From Hypsibius dujardini (lineage: Eukaryota > Tardigrada > Eutardigrada > Parachela > Hypsibiidae): DNA of 28,117 nt. Below the pieces are notes generated by a model. It saw nothing but the letters and a program-made list of their open reading frames with translations, had not been told where the DNA came from and did no database searches. The position numbers were made by a program, and so were the translations under genes. Below, in pieces: positions 20,601-28,117 of this stretch; the first letter of the stretch is position 1, and every line of letters begins with the position of its first letter. The stretch spans positions 1 through 28,117 of the forward strand of contig LRSR01007874.1 in the NCBI GenBank assembly GCA_001579985.1. The letters are read 5' to 3'.

Positions 20601-23600
20601 ATTGCCTGCTTCGCGCAGTCCATCTGTAGCCAGCTGCCATCCATGTTTGGCGTCGTCACGCCGATTCGCTTTGGTTATGCAAAAACCATACAGGTGCGCA
20701 AAAGCTCCCCGCTTTTGTAGTAGTCGGGTGCCTTGACGTACTTGACAAGGCATGAAAAGAGGATTTATAGGGATGGCCCAACCCAGAATTGGTTAAAGAA
20801 TTACAGTATTCTTTTAGCTAACTAAAACTTGTCCCTAAAGGATTATTACTTCTGTGTTTTTTAGAGATTAAGATTTTAGTTTCCTTTTATTAAAATTAGC
20901 GGACCATTTTTTTAAAGTTTTTTCCAGTTTTTCTTGATGAATAAATCTTTTAGTGTGATTTGTTTTCAGAGGCCATAAAGAGCCAAAACTGAAAAAAGTA
21001 GTCACTAAAATGATTAGCCTAGTTTTAATTTATTTTTTAAGTTTAGTTTTGCTTTCTCATCCTAAATATGTAAAACTTTTGATCGAATTGAGTCTTAAAA
21101 TAGTCAGTTTCGATAGGAGTTTGGAATAGTTTATTCGTCCATTTGTGAGGTGGAGCTGATTAGCGGCGAGGGAACGATTTTCTGCTCCGTCCTAGGACAC
21201 GATATTTTTCTTTACCCATATCCAATCCGTCAGCGGATTTGAGACCCTCCTGTCCATCTCGTATGCAGTCTTGCTATTGGGATTCCGCGAGTACCTGCAA
21301 CCGGTCATCTTTCATCGTTTTAAAACAGTGGTTCCCCTCGTACGTAATCCGTTGCGGGTGTTTTTTTGTAGAAAACATGGTGTGCTGCTTTAATTCATTC
21401 GGAATTTTTCGCAGGAGTTTATTCTGTACGCGGCTGGCATTGGGCTCAGCTACGCATTCGACTTTCCTGGTGTTTTGGGCTTCCGAACCGTTGGCATTTA
21501 CAGTTATGGGTAATACAAACTGCTAGATTGTCTAGCTAGATAGGCACAGATGCAGACACAGACGCAGACACAGACACAGACAAAGACACAGACACAGACA
21601 CAGACACAGACACAGACACAGACACAGACACAGACACAGACACAGACACAGACACAACCCATGTATGGCGGAACATTTCACTACTGTATTTTCGCGTTAG
21701 ACAGGGACAGCGTACGAGTTGTGGAACGTTTAATCGGCCACGCGGCGCTTGTGCTGTGTGTACGGTGCACACAAGCCGTGCACGCGTTCCACTCCACTAC
21801 GACTGTCCCTGTCTAACGCGAAAATACAGTATGATTTTGGATATGGAAGACGTTGGTTTTGTTATTGCAGATTGCCGAAGCCAAACATCCCCGCCATCGA
21901 TTATGGGTCACCACTCATATTTGGCGGATTCGTCAACGCCATCGTCTCTTACAGTGTCACGCTGCGGAGTGCCCAGACGCTCGCGCGCAAGAGCCGGGAC
22001 GTCATCTCGCCGAATCAGGAACTGCTGGCACTGGGCGTGGCCCATCTCTTTGGGTCATTCTTTAACTGCGGCACCGTGGCCGCACCAGTCGGCCGTGGCA
22101 ACGTCAACCTCAGCATGGGCAGTCGGTCCCAGTTATCGACCATTTTTGCATGCATTTTTATGGGCCTCCTCATCGGTTACGCCGGACCCGCTATTGCCCA
22201 TTTACCCGTGGTAAGGTTACAAACGTTAAAAAGCTACCGGATCCTTCTTCGTGTATTTAAAACTATTATTAAAACTATATTCTATTTTACACATACATAT
22301 CTAAATCATAATGACATGACCAAAATAAATATGTAATACATGTCTTATTTTAAATTACACACATATAAACTAAATGTTATGTTGACATGCACATGTTTAT
22401 ATTCATAAAACATATTCATGTTTGGTGATAAATACCGGGTGCGGGAAAGCTTTTGGCACTGGCCTTCGCAAGCCTTCGCCTGAACTGTGTGTGTGCTTTT
22501 GATAAAATATTTTTTGCACTGGAAAGCCCACTTTAATGGCTATTCGAATCACTTTCAAAATTGAGATTCAGATTGTTGGATCAGAAATTGTTTGGGAAAA
22601 CCCAAGGACTAACATTGTTATAATTTGTCCCATGGACCGTATTTCAGATCTCCCTCAAGTTTAAAGCGAATCTGAAAAACCAAAACGGAAAACTATAGAT
22701 TTAAGTCAGTGTACTGTACAAGAAAAAAATCAGAAATATTCAATCAATCGTGCACCACTAAACTGAGGGAGACCTTTTAAGAAGAATTTAAACATTTTTA
22801 GACAAGTGGTCTGAGTGGTGTACGGGTTCAGGTCCACGCTAAAAACTTTCTCAGTTGTAATGCGATTGGAATACATTCAATCACATTAAAGAGCCCAATT
22901 ATTGCACCCCCTTTTTTACTAAGAACAGTGTTTTTCGTTGCATTTTAGGTCTCCAGTTTTGAACTTAAGTTAGAGATGCAAGATTTAAAAAATTGGCTTA
23001 ACATGACCTTGCGACGTTTTCTTATTTTTCAAAACCAAAGTTGCCGCATATTAATTTTTTCTTCTGCATGGGATAGCCCGTCTAATTACTACAACAAACG
23101 TGTTGTAACTTTTTGTTGCTCACGCTCTGCTTTGAGAAATGCTAACCAGTTTTGATCTGGGTCGGCGAACTTAGCAAAATCTGCCATTAACCAGGCCACT
23201 CCTAATTTTTAGGTGTTGCCACAAACCAATGCATAACACCTGTCCTGCTCCTGCCCCAACGTCGAACCGAGCAAATGTTTCACAGACCTATAGGTCTTCT
23301 TTCGAAATACATAATTTAACATAAATTATTTTTATCAGTTCATATAGGGTTACATTCAGTAATTTTAGTATAGTGCCCAAAGTTCTCCTGCACCCGGTAT
23401 GAAATAAATAAAAATGTATTGAACTTGCTATGGCAGGTTGCATTTGACTCGGGCCAGTTTCAGTCAATTCCAATCTGAAGTAAAAAAAGCACAAACAACA
23501 GAGAAATTATATTACGCAAAATATCTACAGAAAATGTATTCCAAATTTCGTTCTCCATAGCGACATCGAAAACTTTTGGCTTCAATTTCTTTTTTAAATT

Positions 23601-26600
23601 TTATTGCAAATACATACGCTGCGATTTGCGGTAAACGATAGTTTTCTACGGCGTGCGTCCCCAAAGTCATAGTGGTTTATCAAACAGCCTAAATTTAAAA
23701 TTGAAAAAAATACAATGTTTCAATTTTAAAAGGTGACCCTATGAGAAGGCGGTCCCACTTAATAACTGACAGCTAATTTTTTGCTGTAAATTAAATATAA
23801 AACATGGCGGCTTTATTTGACGTATTTACAGTGCATTATTTCAACCAACATCGTCCTATTCCTGGTTATGTCGGTGACCGGATTCGCGGAGCTCCCACGA
23901 TTATGGAGGTCCAACAAGTTCGATGCAGTACGTCTCCTATAATAAACAAACAGAGACAGACAGACAGACGAACAGACAGACCGACAGACACACAAACAGA
24001 CCGACAGACACACAGACACACAGACAGACACACAGACACACAGACAGACACACAGACACACAGACACAGACAGACACACAGACACACATTCACAGTCAAG
24101 GCGATATGTGCTATTAAGTGGCTAAGACTAATGGATGTATTACAGTGTGTCTGGGTGATCACCTTTGCCGGATGCATCGCTCTGAATGTCCAGCTGGGCC
24201 TGATGCTTGGCATCGGCATTACACTCCTCGGCTTGATCATGCGCAGCCAAAAGTATGACCTCAGTTTATTATTATTATTATTCTTCCAACACGCAGGTTG
24301 ATATTTTTATGCTGTAAAAACAGACCGAAAGTCCGAGTCCTGGGACGCTTGAAGCACTCTGGCGGCTTCGTGCCATTAAAGTACTACGAGAAAGCCTCGG
24401 AACTCCTCGGCATCCGGATCATCCAAATTCAGAGTCCGCTGCACTACGCCAATTCGCAGTATCTGATCCAGCATATCAGCGCCATCGCGGTGGAACCCTT
24501 TGTTGGGAGTCCTGCGAGCTTGGGGCTGGACGGTGGGAGCACATCCTCATTGAACACATTGGGGCTGAGTCGGAATGAAAGCTTGCTCGGAGTTCTGTCG
24601 AAGAAAGTGAGTTTGCTGAATTGGTTATTTGGTTTCTGCGAATTATTTCAAATCCATCTTGCACACGCGGCCGGCGGTATAGTAGTAAATTAGCCATAAA
24701 ATTAGTCATGTTTAACAATAAAATAAAATATAACAAGAATTACAACTATAATTAGAATTAGGCAGAATTAATATTAAAAATACATTAAAACTATTAAAAC
24801 ATATATAAAATAAAAAATAAACAATAATTTGAAGTGATAATGCTTGTAAAAACGGTTTTATCGTTTTGAAAAAAGGAATTCCACACGTAGAAGTTTTTCG
24901 CATAGACGCACTAAAACGAAGTACTAATTTGTAGAATTGTATTAAGTCAAAACAGACAGCTTCGAAAACAGTGCTTGTGCGTACAGCGCAAGCTGAAAAG
25001 AGTTACCAAATTTCGGGTTCATGTACGAGGTAAATCTTTTTAGTTAACGCACTGGCAAAATCTCTTGTAAGTTGACGCAGCGAGGGAAACAGGGGGCGCA
25101 CATGTCGTAACTGATGCGATGTGTGTCCAAACGAGCAAGTGGCGGCCCCTGCAGCCTCGAATCCGACAGTTTTCACAGCAAGATTTCTCCTTCTTTTTTT
25201 GCAAGCACTCGTACGTAATTTACAACCCGATTCCTACTTTTGATTGGGTAACACCTTGTTACCAGGGTAAGACCTTGTTACCAGGTAACACCTTGTTACC
25301 AGGGTTTTTCTGGACGTTTTCAAAGTTTCAAATGTCATTTCTATTGGCAGATCGTGAAACAGCAGGGAAAATAAAAAGTGCATCACCTTAAAAGCGATTT
25401 TGCCAGTGCGTCAACTTGAAAGTTTTACCTCGTACAGGGTTACAAATAAAACGTAAAAGTTCATAATAGAATATTAAAATATAGAAGAAATAAAAAAATG
25501 CAGACGGATATTCATTTTTAATATGGCTAATATCCCTGTTTTTTTTTAAATATTTGTATTTAACTGGAGGTGTCAAAGGAGAAGATTTGACACCATGCAA
25601 AAATGGATCAAATTTAGCGATATATCAATTAAACTGCATGCGCCAACTAGATTGAAAATTGTGGCCTGGAAATATGAGCAAAAAAGAAAAATAATTTGTA
25701 CACTTTTTAATAAATTAGACATATATTCTGTGATACAGATTATATGTCGAAATTGTCATGTACTCATGAAAAATTCAAAAACAATTTCGAGAGCGAAAGA
25801 TCAAATTGTTCGTTTTTGGTTGGGGATTTTGCATTGTCAGGACACTATCGTCCGCGGACTTCGAAGTCACTGGAGTGGAAGCGTGTCCAACCTGGCAGCC
25901 AGTAACTCCGAGGTAGCTCGCCGCTCGGAACGTCACTTGCAACAGCGACATTTGGACGCCAATAACGATTCCAGGGCCGTCAGTCCGAGTATTATTTCCC
26001 AGGAGTTTATCCTAATGGCAGACCGCGAACGCGGAACAGCATCTCGAATCGTCCTGGATTTGGGAACTGTAGGGTACATCGACGCGGTCGGGATCCGAGC
26101 GTTGGAGCAACTGGCCAGTGACTTGAAGTTGAAGGCCATCGAACTGCTACTGGCCCAATGCAAAGGTACCAAACACGGCCTGAGAAATTTAAATAAACTG
26201 CAAACTAAATTAAATAATGCAATTAAACACGTCTTGATTTTACATCAAACAGCTTTTAATTTAATGTAAAGAAGATCGCTGTTCGGTCTCACCATAATGT
26301 TAAATTTAATTTATTCATAGTTAAGCGTAAGTTAGTTTAATTTAATTTAAAATCAGCCACTGATCACATGATGAATTTTAATTTAATTCTGTCAACTCTG
26401 ACGTGGTTTCTATTCCGGATTGAAGGGACATTGCTGAAACAGTTGAAGGAACTGGCGATTCACAAGATAATTCCCGAGAGAAATATATTTCCCAGTGTGG
26501 TGGATGCTGTGGAGGAAGCTCTCCGTCGCATCCGGATCAACACACAGCCAGCTGAGGGTCTCATCGGAGAATACGAAGACGAGCGATTTTGGGATATGCC

Positions 26601-26649
26601 GGTTGTTCCGGTCGAAGGCTTACCTGTCATCAACTACGACATCGACTGA
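17686..26649 (+). CDS. SLC26/SulP anion transporter with STAS domain, 13 exons
   Basis: Exons: 17686-17857, 18912-19134, 19226-19386, 20038-20321, 20529-20693, 21196-21339, 21415-21509, 21871-22210, 23832-23927, 24146-24252, 24324-24606, 25841-26165, 26426-26649. Joined, they give 872 residues in one frame with GT-AG introns. The cytoplasmic N-terminus is Ser/Pro-rich (PPPP at 86-89). The membrane core (about 165-595) holds the SulP signatures: LQDFFAG (169-175), TEPF in exon 5, and NQELLALG (463-470) ahead of the anion-site segment with R490. The C-terminal STAS domain (about 600-845) includes [14 protein letters not shown] (761-774). The family exchanges chloride, bicarbonate, sulfate or oxalate at the plasma membrane; substrate and orthology are not decidable here. 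The weakest junctions are exon 2/3 and the exon 11 acceptor. Confidence 0.93.
17904..18016 (+). repeat. 29-bp tandem repeat, four copies, SLC26 intron 1
   Basis: Units start at 17904, 17933, 17962 and 17991, each of the form CTCAAAYTGRTTGCCAATTT plus CGAGACCAT. Copies alternate AAATTG / AAACTG / AAATTG / AAACTG, so a 58-bp dimer was probably duplicated. The array begins 46 nt after the donor of intron 1 (17858). Confidence 0.93.
18588..18900 (+). repeat. AT-rich TATTATGTAT repeat at the 3' end of SLC26 intron 1
   Basis: TATATA dinucleotides (about 18590-18610) lead into long-period AT units (ATATTATTTATATTA-like). These are followed by tandem TATTATGTAT/ATATTATG words up to about 18898, directly before the exon 2 acceptor at 18911. 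Open frames rich in Tyr/Met/Cys across it are artefacts. Confidence 0.88.
20355..20492 (+). repeat. (CACAGA)n repeat in SLC26 intron 4
   Basis: Hexanucleotide CACAGA with scattered CACAGG and CATAGA variants. It starts about 33 nt after the donor at 20322 and fills about two-thirds of the 207-bp intron. Confidence 0.95.
21543..21656 (+). repeat. (CACAGA)n repeat in SLC26 intron 7
   Basis: CACAGA units, with GCAGAC at the edge and then a nearly perfect array to 21656. It begins about 33 nt after the donor at 21510 and is followed within 30 bp by a foldback element. Confidence 0.95.
21682..21831. mobile_element. 150-bp foldback element in SLC26 intron 7
   Basis: Arms 21682-21710 and 21803-21831 are perfect 29-bp inverted repeats beginning TACTGTATTTTCGCG. 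Inside, partial pairing continues (TGGAACG, and a TGTGTGTACGGTGCACAC hairpin), so almost the whole unit folds on itself. Its outer TA could be part of a TA target duplication, as in Tc1/mariner-type MITEs. It ends 39 bp before exon 8. Non-coding. Confidence 0.85.
22432..23400. mobile_element. Putative non-autonomous DNA element with 29-bp TIRs, SLC26 intron 8
   Basis: 22432-22460 (ATACCGGGTGCGGGAAAG...) and 23372-23400 are inverted repeats matching at 25 of 29 positions. They bracket 911 bp with no transposase frame that I recognise. The ends read TACCGGGTGC..GCACCCGGTA, possibly with a TA target. It makes up most of the 1.62-kb intron 8. A chance inverted repeat of this length and GC content in AT-rich DNA is unlikely, but element identity rests on the TIRs alone. 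Confidence 0.6.
23950..24092 (+). repeat. (CAGA)/(CACAGA) repeat in SLC26 intron 9
   Basis: CAGA tetramers pass into ACACAGACAGAC compound units. The array starts about 23 nt after the donor at 23928 and ends about 53 nt before the exon 10 start at 24146, so it forms most of this 218-bp intron. Open frames through it on both strands are artefacts. Confidence 0.95.
25024..25434. mobile_element. TA-flanked MITE, copy 2, in SLC26 intron 11
   Basis: This is the same family as 14008-14397. It has TA-CGAGGTAAA at the left and TTTACCTCG-TA at the right, the duplicated AAGTTGACGC module in each terminal repeat, and a shared centre (GCGAGGGAAACAGGGGGCGC, then ACAACCCGATTCCTAC). Here TA is kept on both sides. 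The copy also has a local expansion of GGTAACACCTTGTTACCAGG-type units at about 25247-25302, absent from copy 1. Non-coding; it sits within a 1,234-bp intron in the same orientation as copy 1. Confidence 0.9.
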
Positions 26650-28117
26650 ATGCCACAGTTCACCCTCAGACGTTTAATTATGACTAGGCCTTCTAGCATT
26701 GCTGAGACTAAATTTCACTATCGTTTCTCGGACGAATTATAATTCGAAGTGCGAAGTATTTATGAAAGATGGAGTTGCTTATCTTAAATCCCACTGAAAA
26801 ATTGGAGTATGGATCTGTGTGTCTGTGTGTCTGTGTGTCTGTATGTCTGTCTGCCTGCCTGTTCGCCTGCCTGCTTGCTTGTCTGTTTGTCTGCCTGCTT
26901 GCCTGTCAGGTAAAAATTTCATTTATTACCACGAGCGAGTTTGACCGTCATTTAATACGATTATCTGTCTGATCTGTAGGGTTGTCGTCAGACCTTAGTG
27001 CGTATGGTACCCTACTTGCCTCCTGCCTACCGAGCAGTGCATAACCGCTAATATCACTTTCCAAAGGTATCGCATAGAAACCAAGCCATTGTCCTTGGAA
27101 CCCGAGGTCGATGCCGCTGGTCACGGGAAGCCGTGTAGTAGAACTACCTATAGACATTAGGTACTAACCAATATCTCAAATATTTCAAGTCATGTTAAGA
27201 CGAAGAAGTATAGCTTTCCGTAAAACAAACAGGGACTATTTCTCATTTAATCTAAGAAGCCCTTGCTATTATCCTACGGCTGCTCTACGTCATCCCCTGA
27301 TTTCCTTTTACGGCGTAGAACTTTATATCCATCGGCAGGGAAATCTTCCGTCAAAGTCAAAATCAGAATCACATGTCAGTATCAAAAACAAAACCCCATA
27401 AAATATCGTAGTGGCTGCGCGCGCGTACAGGCAGAGCTAGTTGCTTAGTTACCAATCGAACAAGGGGAGGAGGAGGGGGTGGATCCGAACCCGGAGAGAG
27501 GAAGCCTTGAGGGTTTATAACATTTTTGAAGTAGTTTTGTGAGTCTTCTTTTTTCTTCTTATTTGGTTCGTGTTTCTGGCGTTTTTTTGTTTGCATTGTG
27601 AGTCTTCTTTTTTGGTTATTGGTTTGTTAGCGAGGTGAGATGGATTCAGTTTTCGTTGGTGCGGCTTTTGATAGCATCGAAGCTACTAACATTTTTATCA
27701 GACTATGAACTGGCTACTCATCAAATACTTGTCCATTAGGGAGCCAATTCCGTCTGCGAGAGGGATCGTTGCGTGATAAATTTGTGTGTAGGTACGCTAA
27801 ACCAATCTTATTGGTCGGGTGATGATTGCATTCGGGTTTTTGTTCATAGTTTTATGGGTCGCACTTTCAGTATCTACATACTGCGTTGCAATAACTACGG
27901 GGCTTTACTCGGAGAATAAAAAACAAACCCAGGAGCGCGTTTGACGCAGTCGAATCGCAATCGAAAAAAGATTCAGGCACGAACGTAAAATTATTGTGCG
28001 ATCTGCTATTGAAGTGAAATTCGTTAAGTGGTAAGGCAATTTTTAATGCCCCTAAATAATTGTTTAAGCTTCATTGTGAGCTTCAAAAGGAAAGGAAGAG
28101 TCGTCCTCTCAATCGGC
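26650..28117. other. SLC26 3' flank and right edge, no recognised gene
   Basis: No polyadenylation signal stands out in the first 200 bp after the SLC26 stop. A TCTG/CTGC repeat follows at about 26816-26910. The minus-strand frame 27157-26948 has balanced composition and might be an exon, but I recognise nothing in it. An 18-bp T-rich direct repeat occurs at 27537-27554 and 27596-27613. The remainder to the window end has no supported feature. Confidence 0.45.
26816..26910 (+). repeat. TCTG/TGTC repeat downstream of SLC26
   Basis: TGTGTCTG octamers give way to degenerate CTGCCTG, CTTGCTTG and TCTG units. It lies about 170 bp beyond the SLC26 stop codon. Confidence 0.9.

Noticed and set aside
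13640-21090. Similar A-rich ACTAAAA-type stretches at about 13640-13880, 19770-19960 and 20810-21090 as one repeat family
   Set aside because: Shared words are short and low-complexity. I could not align them over any length by eye.
9518-24092. CRISPR-like array from regular repeats
   Set aside because: Repeats are contiguous microsatellites without unique spacers, in intron-bearing eukaryotic genes.
23804-24301. 165-codon frame across SLC26 exons 9 and 10
   Set aside because: It reads exon 9 out of phase and translates the intron 9 repeat. Proper splicing gives the SulP alignment.

Overview
The window reads as nuclear DNA of an invertebrate animal. Its genes are split by many short introns with GT-AG ends, GC-richer exons stand out from AT-rich surroundings, and there is no operon layout. 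My best guess is a tardigrade: the receptor is an NRY-type rhodopsin-like GPCR of a kind I associate with tardigrade gene sets. That assignment is weak; other small ecdysozoans or spiralians are not excluded.

Layout. Positions 1-7.8 kb are a graveyard of mobile DNA without an intact gene. It holds two pieces of a decayed Ty3/gypsy integrase C-terminus (about 215-514 and 1816-1953) separated by 1.28 kb of AT-rich sequence, a GTGTGGC minisatellite with a 75-bp higher-order unit (4.9-5.25 kb), a probable LTR (6106-6331), a foldback MITE (6830-7204) and a possible SINE. Four gene models follow: a three-exon GPCR (7803-9859, +, 353 aa); two tandem paralogous arylacetamide-deacetylase/hormone-sensitive-lipase family esterases on the minus strand (13320-11298, four exons, 444 aa; 16746-14504, three exons, about 420 aa); and a 13-exon SLC26/SulP anion transporter with a STAS domain (17686-26649, +, 872 aa). 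I built the models by matching reading phase across GT-AG junctions and by family alignment from memory. All four stay in frame from ATG to stop.

The genes do not form an evident pathway. The two esterases are a local duplication: they share the positions and phases of two introns and the domain order of N-terminal membrane anchor plus lumenal alpha/beta hydrolase, but differ at catalytic-site residues. The GPCR would signal at the plasma membrane and the SLC26 protein would exchange anions.

The introns and gaps carry several families of short inverted-repeat elements. One MITE family is present twice (14008-14397 and 25024-25434), a 150-bp foldback sits in SLC26 intron 7, and a 969-bp element with 29-bp terminal inverted repeats sits in SLC26 intron 8. 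The most unusual pattern is that 10 of the 19 introns carry a tandem repeat (mostly CAGA/TCTG-type) whose near edge lies about 10-155 nt downstream of the 5' splice site. I found no tRNA, rRNA, CRISPR or bacterial-type feature, and nothing I would call a new multi-gene system.
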